Below, one piece after another: positions 16,063 to 24,169 of a DNA stretch of 64,000 nt. The stretch is from positions 6,973-70,972 of the forward strand of contig NZ_FOTT01000001.1 in the NCBI RefSeq assembly GCF_900114655.1, given 5' to 3'. The stretch is from Candidatus Frackibacter sp. WG13 (GTDB lineage Bacteria > Bacillota > Halanaerobiia > Halobacteroidales > Acetohalobiaceae). Position 1 is the first letter of the stretch. Every line of letters starts with the position of its first letter. A program made the translations under genes and the position numbers. Under the pieces are notes generated by a model. The model had not been told where the DNA came from. It worked only from the letters and a program-made list of their open reading frames with translations, and ran no database searches.

Positions 16063-17376
16063 CTATAAAACTGATGCCGCCAACTCTGCTAAAGTAGAAC
16101 GTTCTCCTTTATGCAGTGTGATGTGACCAGCAATCTTCTCTTCTTTAAATCGTTCTACTAAGTAGGTCAAGCCATTGCTATTACTATCTAAATAAGGATG
16201 ATCAATCTGATAAGGATCCCCAGTTAAGATTATCTTAGTATCCTCTCCTACTCGAGTTATGATTGTCTTAATCTCATGAGGAGTTAAATTTTGAGCCTCA
16301 TCAACTATAATAAATTGCTGTGGAATACTTCGCCCTCTAATATAGGTTAAGGCCTCCATCTCTATTAGATTCATATCTTGTAAATCTTGAATTATATCAG
16401 AGGCATCTTCATCTCTTTGCCCCCCAACTAAGAACTCCATATTATCAAAGATTGGTTGCATCCAAGGTCGTAGTTTTTCATCTTTATCTCCTGGTAAATA
16501 ACCTAGATCATTACCCATTGGTACAATTGGTCTAGTTACTAATAATCTCTTAAACGATTTCTCCTCTACAACCTTCTCTAAACCTGCTGCCAATGCTAAT
16601 AATGTCTTCCCTGTTCCTGCTTTACCCACCAAAGTAATTAACTTAATCTCATCATTTAATAACAGATCAAAAGCACATTGTTGCTCCTTATTTCTAGGCT
16701 TAATTCCCCAGCACTCTGGCTTCTGAAAGATTAAAGGTTTAACTACACCGCTTTTATCGTCATATCTACATAATGCTGACTGAGAACTACCTAAATTATC
16801 TTCTAACAATATAAACTCATTAGGATAAAAATCTTGTTCTAAATTTATTTCTTTCTCAGAATATAACTTATCTATTAGTTTAGAATCAACCTTTAAATTA
16901 GTTAAGCCAACATATAATTCATCAATATTTACTTTGTTAGTTTCATAATCTTCAGCTTCTAACCCTAAAGCATCTGATTTAACACGCATATTAATATCTT
17001 TAGTTACTAATATTACAGGCTTCTCTATTTCAGGATCACGACTTAACCCAATAGCTGTAGCTAAAATTCGATTATCAGGTTTTTTCTTATCTAAACCTAA
17101 AGGAAGCAAGTCTCCATCTTGATGATTTAACTCTACTCTAAGCGTGCCACCTTTTTCTAAAGCAACACCTTCATAAAGCTTCCCTTTATCTCTTAAATCA
17201 TCTAGATAACGAGAAACTTAACGAGCATTTCTCCCTACTGAGTCCTGTCTTTTCTTCTGTGAGTCTATCTCCTCTATAACTACAATCGGAATTATAACAT
17301 GATTATCATCAAAGGCAAAGATAGCTGTAGGGTCATGAAGCAAAACATTAGTATCTAAAACATAAGTCTTTTTCAT
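16063..17376 (-). pseudogene. PIN-PhoH ATPase (YlaK-type) with an in-frame TAA
   Basis: The full frame from the ATG at 17376 (GGGAGG before it) is 437 codons, the usual family size. It encodes a PIN domain (MKKTYVLDTNVLLHDP), then at codon 53 a TAA (17220-17218) sits inside VGRNAR-stop-VSRYLDDL, where the family normally has Glu, Lys or Gln. After it the frame runs open through LVGKAGTGKTLLALAAG (Walker A) and FIIVDEAQN (Walker B). One base change would restore it. Either a nonsense mutation, a sequence error, or separate translation of the PhoH part. Family role: putative RNA helicase/nuclease. Confidence 0.8.
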
Positions 17377-17378
17377 AG

Positions 17379-18341
17379 TTAGCCTCCCATCTTTTCTTTA
17401 GGTTCCTTAAGAACTTTAACTCCTAAGCTTATTCCTTTTACTATAGCTCTTTCTTGGTTCTTACTTAAAACCTTTACTTCATTAAATGTGAAAGTATCAT
17501 TCTTACTGACTAAAACACCTGTTTTAGAATTCTTGTTGACTAGTGCTGAAACAGGAACTACAATACCATTATATGAAGAACGAATTAATTTTACATCTAT
17601 TTTACGTAATTTAGCAAAGAGAGGTATAAACTTTTTAACCTGTAAAACTAATAAATTCTTATCTTGACTGGTAATAATCTCCTTCACATGAGCATTAAAT
17701 TTATTATTGCTGTATTCAGTCAATTTAAAATTAACCCCCATACCAGATTCAAATAAATAAGTCTTAGTTTTAGAAATAGGCATTACTAGATATAAGGAAA
17801 AATTATTGATTACTTTAAATACTGGTCTACCACTATTTAATTTATCTCCATTCTGAACTTGATTAATTTTATATCGTATCTTTTGAAAATATCTATAAGT
17901 TAATTGTTCCAATTCTTTAGGATTTAAAGTTGATTCTAAACCATCTACATAGTAACTAATCAAACCACTTTCGTGATTATATAATTTATATTCTCGATTA
18001 TTATTCTCTACTTTAGCTACCAAAGTACTAGCTTTAACTTTTTTACCTTCAGGCACTTCAATCTTTAATAGACCAGATATAGGGGTAATCACTGTCGTTT
18101 CATCCCTGATAAATAATCCTTCTCCTTCTAATGACTTTGTAACCTGACCATATTCAGTTAATACCGTTTTACTGGTAGTATGAATGAACAGATTAAACAA
18201 AAATGATAAAGCAAAAATAATAAGAATAAAGATAATTATACCTTTAGTAAATTTAAAGTTTTTATTTTTCTTATTCTTAGATTTAGAAGATCTATCCCGC
18301 TTCCGTCTCCTCTTCTGTCTCTGCATTGAATTCATTGTCAT
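17379..18341 (-). CDS. HlyD-like membrane fusion/adaptor protein
   Basis: 320 aa. A very basic head (RQKRRRKRDR), one membrane segment about 34-55, then a biotinyl-lipoyl-like hairpin (ITPISGLLKIEVPEGKKVKA), and a beta-rich end with GIVVPVSALV. This is the HlyD-type fold used as an adaptor in export systems and found as a stand-alone gene near the divIVA region in clostridia. No coiled-coil hairpin of full length is seen, and no transporter lies adjacent. Its stop almost touches the PhoH start. Confidence 0.75.
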   Translation of the reverse strand: MTMNSMQRQKRRRKRDRSSKSKNKKNKNFKFTKGIIIFILIIFALSFLFNLFIHTTSKTVLTEYGQVTKSLEGEGLFIRDETTVITPISGLLKIEVPEGKKVKASTLVAKVENNNREYKLYNHESGLISYYVDGLESTLNPKELEQLTYRYFQKIRYKINQVQNGDKLNSGRPVFKVINNFSLYLVMPISKTKTYLFESGMGVNFKLTEYSNNKFNAHVKEIITSQDKNLLVLQVKKFIPLFAKLRKIDVKLIRSSYNGIVVPVSALVNKNSKTGVLVSKNDTFTFNEVKVLSKNQERAIVKGISLGVKVLKEPKEKMGG

Positions 18342-18458
18342 TACTTAATCATTCCTCTTAACAACACATTAATAATAGAAGCTATTCATTATTATATAGC
18401 ATCAATAGCCTATATGTGTAACATTCTATATACAGTAACTAAATTCCTTTATAATAGC

Positions 18459-18493
18459 CACTAAACCTCCTAAATATTTAGGAGGTTTAGTGT
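18459..18493. other. Perfect 16-bp stem-loop after phoU
   Basis: CACTAAACCTCCTAAA and TTTAGGAGGTTTAGTG form a perfect stem with a tiny loop. No T run follows on the minus strand, so it may be an end-protecting structure rather than an intrinsic terminator. Confidence 0.6.
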
Positions 18494-18509
18494 TTAAATC
18501 TCTATTTAA

Positions 18510-19160
18510 TTATAAGCTAACTCTTTCCCCTGTTACCATATACACAATTCGTTCACAGATATTAGTAGCATGGTCAGCAATTCTTTCTAAATATCTACCA
18601 GCAAACATCAGACGAGTAGCCTGAGTAATTGTTGAAGCATCCTCCATCATATAAGTTAATAGTTCCCTTAAAATCTGGTCATTAATCCTATCTACTTCTT
18701 CATCCATTGCTGCTACTTCTTTAGCTTTCTCTATATCTAAATTAACAAACGCATCCAAACACTCTCGTACCATCTCTTGTGTAATCTTAGTCATCCGTGG
18801 AATATCTACTAATGGTTTAATTAACGGCTCATTGGCTATCTCTGTAGTAATACGAGCAATATTATAAGCATAATCACCCATTCGTTCTAAATCAGTAATT
18901 ATTTTAGAAATCATCCCAATAGTTCTAAGATCTTTAGCTACCGGTTGCTGTAAAGCAATTAGTCTAATACATTTTTTTTCGATATCAACTTCAAAATCAT
19001 CAATCGCATCATCATTTTCTTTTACTTCTTTAGCTAACTCTACATCACTCTCTGCTAACGAAGTAACTGCCTTATGAATTGCTTCTTCTACCATACTACC
19101 CATCTTTAATAGTTCTTGATTAAGCTTCTCTAGCTCTTGATCAAAGTTTTTTCTTACCAT
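18510..19160 (-). CDS. phoU: Phosphate transport system regulator PhoU
   Basis: 216 aa, all helical, with two repeats carrying the metal-binding type motif (DDAIDDFEVDIEKKCIRL and DEEVDRINDQILRELL). It modulates PstSCAB uptake and signals phosphate sufficiency to the PhoR/PhoB system. Placed last in the first pst operon, 30 bp after pstB. Confidence 0.97.
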   Translation of the reverse strand: MVRKNFDQELEKLNQELLKMGSMVEEAIHKAVTSLAESDVELAKEVKENDDAIDDFEVDIEKKCIRLIALQQPVAKDLRTIGMISKIITDLERMGDYAYNIARITTEIANEPLIKPLVDIPRMTKITQEMVRECLDAFVNLDIEKAKEVAAMDEEVDRINDQILRELLTYMMEDASTITQATRLMFAGRYLERIADHATNICERIVYMVTGERVSL

Positions 19161-19190
19161 CTACTCTCCACTCCTCTCTTCATTTATAAA

Positions 19191-19955
19191 TTATCCAAAC
19201 CGTCCAGTAATATAATCTTCTGTCCTTTGATCCTCAGGTCTTTCAAAGATTTTTTCAGTCGGTCCTGCTTCTACTATTTCCCCAGTTAAGAAAAAGGCTG
19301 TATAATCTGAAATTCTTGCTGCTTGCTGCATACTATGGGTCACAATTATAATTGTATAATTCTCCTTTAACTCTTCAACTAACTCTTCAATCTTTGCAGT
19401 AGCCACTGGATCTAAGGCTGAAGTAGGCTCATCCATCAAAATAACATCAGGATTAACTGCTAAAGCTCTAGCGATACATAACCTCTGTTGCTGACCACCA
19501 GAAATCCCAATTGCCGATTTATCCAATCTATCATGAACTTCATCCCATAAAGCCGCTCTCTTTAAACTCTTTTCCACAATATCATCTAGCTTATCTTTAT
19601 CTTTTATTCCATGAGCTTTAGGTCCATAAGCCACATTGTCATAGATAGACTTTGGAAATGGGTTAGGATCTTGAAAGACCATCCCTACTCGCTTACGAAG
19701 ACTAACTACATCTAAATCATCTTGGTATATATCTTCGTTATCGATTAATACTTTCCCCTCTACCTGTGTACCCTCAATTAAGTCGTTCATACGATTTAGT
19801 GTCCGTAAAAAAGTCGATTTCCCACAACCAGAAGGCCCAATTAAAGCAGTTACCTGATTAGCTGGTGCTTTTAGAGAAACTTTCTCTAATGCTTGAAAAT
19901 CATCATAATAAAAGTCTAAATCTTCTACTATAATCTTATGTGTACTGTTAGTCAT
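19191..19955 (-). CDS. pstB: Phosphate ABC transporter ATP-binding protein
   Basis: 254 aa. Walker [10 protein letters not shown], signature [20 protein letters not shown], Walker [14 protein letters not shown] and H-loop THSMQQ. Powers phosphate import with PstA and PstC. It is the only pstB in the window, although there are two PstSCA sets, so it may serve both. Confidence 0.98.
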   Translation of the reverse strand: MTNSTHKIIVEDLDFYYDDFQALEKVSLKAPANQVTALIGPSGCGKSTFLRTLNRMNDLIEGTQVEGKVLIDNEDIYQDDLDVVSLRKRVGMVFQDPNPFPKSIYDNVAYGPKAHGIKDKDKLDDIVEKSLKRAALWDEVHDRLDKSAIGISGGQQQRLCIARALAVNPDVILMDEPTSALDPVATAKIEELVEELKENYTIIIVTHSMQQAARISDYTAFFLTGEIVEAGPTEKIFERPEDQRTEDYITGRFG

Positions 19956-19991
19956 TCTTTCTACCTCCTGCTCCCAATTAAAAATAATAAG

Positions 19992-20843
19992 TTATTTATT
20001 CTTCTTTCTTAACCAAGAACGCAACAATATAGCGATTAGATTCATAGATAATACTAAAACTATCAAGACTAAAGCAGTCCCATAAGCTAAAGGTCTCACC
20101 TTAGCTATATCATGGTGCTGAGTTGACATAATATATAAGTGATACGGCAAAGCCATAAACTGACTAGAAAGTGACTGTGGCAAAAACGGTAAGAAGAAGG
20201 CTGCCCCTGTAAATAAGATCGGTGCCGTTTCTCCTGCTGCCCTTGCTAAGCCTAAAATAGTACCGGTCAAGATTCCTGGAATCGCATACGGCAAGACATT
20301 AGTCCGAATACTATGCCACTTAGAAACTCCTAAAGCTAAAGAACCATGGCGATAAGAATTAGGCACTGCCTTTAATGCCTCTTCACTAGCTGTGATAGTT
20401 ACTGGTAAAGTCATTAAGCCTAAAGTTAAACCAGCCGATAAGATAGAAGTTCCAAAACCTAATACATTAACAAATAAAGCCAAGCCAAATAGACCATATA
20501 CAATCGATGGTACCCCAGCTAAATTTCGAATAGCCATCCGAATTAATCTCGTTATCTTTCCTTGTCTAGCATATTCATTTAAATAAATAGCTGCAAAGAC
20601 TCCTAAAGGAACTGCAACTACCGCTGTGATTACTGTTACATAAAACGTTCCAACAATTGCTGGCCAAATACCACCCTCTGTCATTCCATTCTTAGGTGCG
20701 GCAGTAATAAACTGCCAGTTAATTACTCCAATCCCTTTACTAATAATATCATATAGAATAACACCTAAAATTAGTAGGATTACTAACATTGATAACCGTA
20801 ATATATTAAAACCTATCTTCTGTTTAAGATTACTAGATTCCAT
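19992..20843 (-). CDS. pstA: Phosphate ABC transporter permease PstA (set 1)
   Basis: 283 aa with about six membrane segments and the EAA-type loop near EEALKAVPNSYRHGSLALGVSKW. Overlaps the stop of pstC by one base, so the two permeases are translationally coupled. Imports phosphate across the cytoplasmic membrane with PstC and PstB. Confidence 0.96.
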   Translation of the reverse strand: MESSNLKQKIGFNILRLSMLVILLILGVILYDIISKGIGVINWQFITAAPKNGMTEGGIWPAIVGTFYVTVITAVVAVPLGVFAAIYLNEYARQGKITRLIRMAIRNLAGVPSIVYGLFGLALFVNVLGFGTSILSAGLTLGLMTLPVTITASEEALKAVPNSYRHGSLALGVSKWHSIRTNVLPYAIPGILTGTILGLARAAGETAPILFTGAAFFLPFLPQSLSSQFMALPYHLYIMSTQHHDIAKVRPLAYGTALVLIVLVLSMNLIAILLRSWLRKKNK

Positions 20844-21736
20844 TATTCACCCTCCCCATACTTATGGAGAACTAAATCAGAGATTAAATTCACTACGAAA
20901 GTCATTAAGAATAGTACTAATCCAATCGCAAATAAAGAATAGTAGTGAGTAGTATTATAAGGAACCTCTCCTAATTCAACAGCTATAGTAGCTGTCATAG
21001 TTCTCACAGAATCAAAGATGCTTTCTGGAAAAGCTGGTGCATTTCCTGTAGCCATTAAAACCGCCATCGTTTCACCAATAGCTCGTCCCATTCCTAACAT
21101 AACTGCTGCTATAATTCCTGATAAAGCCGCGGGTAAAGTAACTGTAATTAAAGTATGCCACTCATTCGTTCCTAAAGCCAAAGACGCTTGTTTATACTCT
21201 TCTGGAACAGCAGAAATAGCATCTTCAGAAATACTAATAATCGTTGGCAAAGCCATAACACCTAATAAAATCGAACCATTAATTGCATTAAGACCATTAC
21301 TTAAATTAAAAACCTTAGCAATCATTGGTCCAACTAAAACAATTCCTAAAAACCCAATAACTACCGATGGAATTCCCGCTAATATCTCAACAGTCGGCTT
21401 TAGAATTTCTCTCATTCTAGGATGAGCCACCTCTGCTAAATAAGCAGCACAAGCTATTCCTAGCGGTACCGCAAATATTAAAGAACCAACAGTCACTAAT
21501 AAAGTACTATAAACCAAGCTTACAATCCCATAACTACGATTAGAATAAGAAGTAGGATTCCAATCAGTGGAAGTTAGGAACTCTTTAATACTAACTTCTT
21601 GGAAAGTTGGCAATCCTTCTTTTAATAATAAGGTAAAGATTCCAATTAAAATTATAATAGCTAGAATACCGTTACCGAAGAAGAACCATTCGATAGCCTT
21701 TTCTTTAAACTTCGACAATTTGCCCCGCTTCTGCAA
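20843..21736 (-). CDS. pstC: Phosphate ABC transporter permease PstC (set 1)
   Basis: 297 aa, about six membrane segments, EAA loop at EDAISAVPEEYKQASLALGTNEW. Starts 155 bp after pstS, behind an intergenic hairpin that probably lowers its expression relative to pstS. Confidence 0.96.
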   Translation of the reverse strand: MQKRGKLSKFKEKAIEWFFFGNGILAIIILIGIFTLLLKEGLPTFQEVSIKEFLTSTDWNPTSYSNRSYGIVSLVYSTLLVTVGSLIFAVPLGIACAAYLAEVAHPRMREILKPTVEILAGIPSVVIGFLGIVLVGPMIAKVFNLSNGLNAINGSILLGVMALPTIISISEDAISAVPEEYKQASLALGTNEWHTLITVTLPAALSGIIAAVMLGMGRAIGETMAVLMATGNAPAFPESIFDSVRTMTATIAVELGEVPYNTTHYYSLFAIGLVLFLMTFVVNLISDLVLHKYGEGE

Positions 21737-21763
21737 TTAAAACCCTCCTGTCAATAAATTAAC

Positions 21764-21826
21764 CAAAAAACAACCGGAGATTCCTTATGATTATTTTCGA
21801 TAAAATTTAAGAATCTCCAGTTATTT
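21764..21826 (-). terminator. Intergenic attenuator between pstS and pstC
   Basis: On the minus strand AACTGGAGATTCTTA pairs with TAAGGAATCTCCGGTT through one G-U and small offsets, followed by a T run. It probably ends most pstS transcripts, giving more binding protein than permease. Confidence 0.8.
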
Positions 21827-21891
21827 ATTATCTTCATATTTTACTCTATTTTTAACTATATTTATAATTAATGTATTAGCTAAATAGCAAC

Positions 21892-22824
21892 TTACTTACC
21901 TAAATTTTTCTCATTAATCTTTTTAAACTTAGGACTTACAGGATAGAAACCCTGTTCAACGGCAATTGCTTGTCCTTCATCACTTAACTCATACTTAATA
22001 AATTCTAATTCTTGTCCTGTTGGTACTCCATTAGTATATTGATTTAACGGTCTAGCTAGTGGATAATCTCCCGTTTTAACATTTTCTGGCTTAAGAGGAC
22101 TAGCTGGCTTTGAATTAGCATCCTTAGCTACATTAAGTATATTTAATCCCTCTATTTCTTTATCATTATCATTTACTACATAACCAATTCCCACATAACC
22201 GATTCCGGCTTCGTCTGCTTTAATTCCTTCTACAATTTGAGCGTTACCATTCATACGCTTCATATTAGCAGAATAATCACCTTTTAATACATTATTTCTA
22301 AAATAAACAAATGTTCCAGAGTTGCTTTGACGCCCATAAAGAGATATCTCTTTATCTAGCCCTCCAACCTCTTTCCAATTAGTAATTTCACCTTTGAAAA
22401 TATCACCAATCTGGTCAACCGTTAGATTTTCTACTGGATTACTTTCATGAACGATAACTGATAATCCATCCATAGCAACTACAAATCGTTTAACATCTAC
22501 TCCATTTGCTTCTGCCTGTTTAATCTCTTCTTCTTTCATCACTCGTGAAGAGTTAGCAATATCTACTTTATCATTAATTAAAGCTGCAATTCCTGTTCCG
22601 GATCCTCCTCCGGTTACAGAAAGAGAGACTCCTTCATTTTGTGCCATATACTCTTCTGCTAAGACTTGTACCATATTAACCATTGTATCAGAACCCTTAA
22701 CTTGTACATAACCTTGCTGTCCTTCTCCCTGGTTTTGAGCTCCCCCACAACCTACGAGAAATAGACCTGCCATTGTTAAAATACTTACTAAAATAATTGC
22801 TCTTTTGTTAAGTAACCTTCCCAT
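21892..22824 (-). CDS. pstS: Phosphate-binding lipoprotein PstS (set 1)
   Basis: 310 aa. A lipoprotein signal with lipobox LFLVGC places it on the outer face of the membrane. Phosphate-site motifs: VKGSDTMVN, GGGSGTGIAAL and RQSNSGTF. Delivers phosphate to PstCA. A four-repeat Pho box and a TATAAT -10 lie upstream. Confidence 0.97.
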   Translation of the reverse strand: MGRLLNKRAIILVSILTMAGLFLVGCGGAQNQGEGQQGYVQVKGSDTMVNMVQVLAEEYMAQNEGVSLSVTGGGSGTGIAALINDKVDIANSSRVMKEEEIKQAEANGVDVKRFVVAMDGLSVIVHESNPVENLTVDQIGDIFKGEITNWKEVGGLDKEISLYGRQSNSGTFVYFRNNVLKGDYSANMKRMNGNAQIVEGIKADEAGIGYVGIGYVVNDNDKEIEGLNILNVAKDANSKPASPLKPENVKTGDYPLARPLNQYTNGVPTGQELEFIKYELSDEGQAIAVEQGFYPVSPKFKKINEKNLGK

Positions 22825-22875
22825 TATCCAACCTCCTAAAATTTTGTTAATTAAGTCACATCTGTATCCACTTTT

Positions 22876-22929
22876 ATTATAACAAGCAAATGTTAAAGCT
22901 ATATTACAAGAATGTTAAATTTATGTTAA
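22876..22929 (-). promoter_or_regulatory. Pho box promoter of pstS (set 1)
   Basis: TGTTAA, TATTAC, TGTTAA and TGTTAA begin at 22891, 22902, 22913 and 22924 (plus strand), an exact 11-bp period; on the minus strand they read TTAACA-like. The -10 TATAAT is at 22881-22876, 9 bp from the last repeat. This is the layout of PhoP binding sites in Bacillus. Confidence 0.85.
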
Positions 22930-22951
22930 CAAATGTCGACTTAAGCTTTAA

Positions 22952-23662
22952 TTATCCTTCCCGGTTATAAATTAATTTATAACCGACACCTCGTACAGTC
23001 TCAATTGTTAACGCTTTAATATCATAATTGTTAAACTTTTTACGCAGCATTCTAATATGAACGTCCACTGTCCGAATACTACTTAAAGTCTCATAACCCC
23101 AAATTTTTGCTAACAATTCATCTCTTGAGCATGCTTTACCTAATTTATTAATTAAATAAGTCAGTAGACTAAACTCTTTATTTGTCATCTCTACTTCTTG
23201 TTCATCGATTAAGACCCTATACCCTTCTAAATCTAAAGTTAATCTTCCGTACTCAATAAAAGACCCCTTAAGTACTGAATTATTTAAATCTAATCTCCTA
23301 AAGATTGCTCGAACTCTAGAAGTTAATTCCCGCGGGCTAAAAGGTTTAGTTAAGTAATCTGTAGCTCCTAATTCTAACCCTCGTACTTTATTCTCTATTT
23401 CAGTCTTAGCACTCAAAAATACAATTGGAACCTTTTGTATCAGATTCTTGTCTTGTAAAAGTCTACAAATTTCAAACCCATCTAATCCCGGTAACATAAT
23501 ATCTAAAATAATTAAATCAGGAAGACCTTCTTTTAACTTTTCTAGAACCTGCTGCCCATCAGAAGCTAAAGAGACTTGATATCCATCTTGAGTTAAATTA
23601 TATTTAATTAATTCCAAAATATTCTCTTCATCATCTACTACTAGAATTTTTTCTTCACTCAT
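22952..23662 (-). CDS. OmpR/PhoB-family response regulator, likely phosphate regulator
   Basis: 236 aa. Receiver domain 1-120 with acidic pocket (VDDEEN), phospho-Asp in LIILDIMLPGLDG, and Lys in TKPFSP. C-terminal winged helix 135-232 (RTVDVHIRMLRKKF). No kinase is adjacent. Its own promoter has the same four-repeat Pho box as both pstS genes, so it probably is the PhoB/PhoP of this organism and autoregulates (inference). Confidence 0.9.
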   Translation of the reverse strand: MSEEKILVVDDEENILELIKYNLTQDGYQVSLASDGQQVLEKLKEGLPDLIILDIMLPGLDGFEICRLLQDKNLIQKVPIVFLSAKTEIENKVRGLELGATDYLTKPFSPRELTSRVRAIFRRLDLNNSVLKGSFIEYGRLTLDLEGYRVLIDEQEVEMTNKEFSLLTYLINKLGKACSRDELLAKIWGYETLSSIRTVDVHIRMLRKKFNNYDIKALTIETVRGVGYKLIYNREG

Positions 23663-23694
23663 CTATTTAACCTCCCTACCTACTTCTTAATAGA

Positions 23695-23748
23695 ATTATC
23701 TCATATTTATGTTACAAAAACTTTAGATAAATGTTAATATTCCGTTAA
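23695..23748 (-). promoter_or_regulatory. Pho box promoter of the response regulator gene
   Basis: Repeats TGTTAC, CTTTAG, TGTTAA and CGTTAA begin at 23710, 23721, 23732 and 23743. A GATAAT -10 (minus strand) lies at 23700-23695. The distance from repeats to -10 is identical to that at both pstS promoters. The second repeat is degenerate. Confidence 0.7.
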
Positions 23749-23768
23749 AATTTTAAGACATAGATAAA

Positions 23769-23793
23769 CCCAGCCTATCTATTGATAGCTGGG
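23769..23793. other. Stem-loop upstream of the Pho regulator
   Basis: CCCAG and CTATC pair with GATAG and CTGGG around TATT with one bulged base. It stands between the Pho box and the structured RNA region, without a clear T run. Confidence 0.4.
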
Positions 23794-23900
23794 CCTACCA
23801 ATCTATTTAACCTCAGGGAGGGAAGTAACTATTATCTCTTACATCTTAATCATATCAAATTTAGATTACGAAAATATTAAATAATTATTAATGATTAGAA

Positions 23901-24104
23901 CACAAAAAGGTCATATTGAGCAAATTATACATTTTTCGGTCAACATCTTGGTGAGTAGGAGCCGAAAATATGGCCGAACCACAGGACGTGGTGAGCTAAT
24001 CTCAGGACAGGACGGCCTATAGATTAGGAAGCCTTATTTTTGGCGGATACGAACCTTAGATGTTTCGAAAAATGTATTCTGCCGCGAAAGGTGACCTTTT
24101 TGTG
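23901..24104. ncRNA. Candidate structured RNA, about 204 nt
   Basis: Three nested stems close it: CACAAAAAGGTCA (23901-23913) with 24092-24104; ATACATTTTTCG (23927-23938) with 24066-24077; AACATCT (23942-23948) with 24058-24064. Inside, GCCGAAAATA (23961-23970) pairs with 24035-24044, CCAC-AGGAC-GTGG forms a hairpin (23979-23991), and CTAATCT (23996-24002) pairs with AGATTAG (24021-24027). GGCC in that last loop (24014-24017) can also pair with 23972-23975, giving a pseudoknot. AGGAC occurs three times. No ORF. GC content is above the surroundings. Strand unresolved. I do not recognise the class. Confidence 0.6.
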
Positions 24105-24169
24105 GTTGTACCATTAATATTTTGTTAACAGTTAGCTAGCTAAGACTCTTACATAATTATAAAATTCGA

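Noticed and set aside
21018-21425. 135-codon plus-strand ORF inside pstC
   Set aside because: Antisense to a clear permease gene; its composition mirrors the membrane-segment codons.
23901-24104. Miniature transposable element with terminal repeats
   Set aside because: No target duplication and no second copy in the window; inner compensatory pairings fit an RNA better. Not fully excluded.
23901-24104. 6S RNA
   Set aside because: The length fits, but the interior is branched with a likely pseudoknot rather than one long bulged helix.
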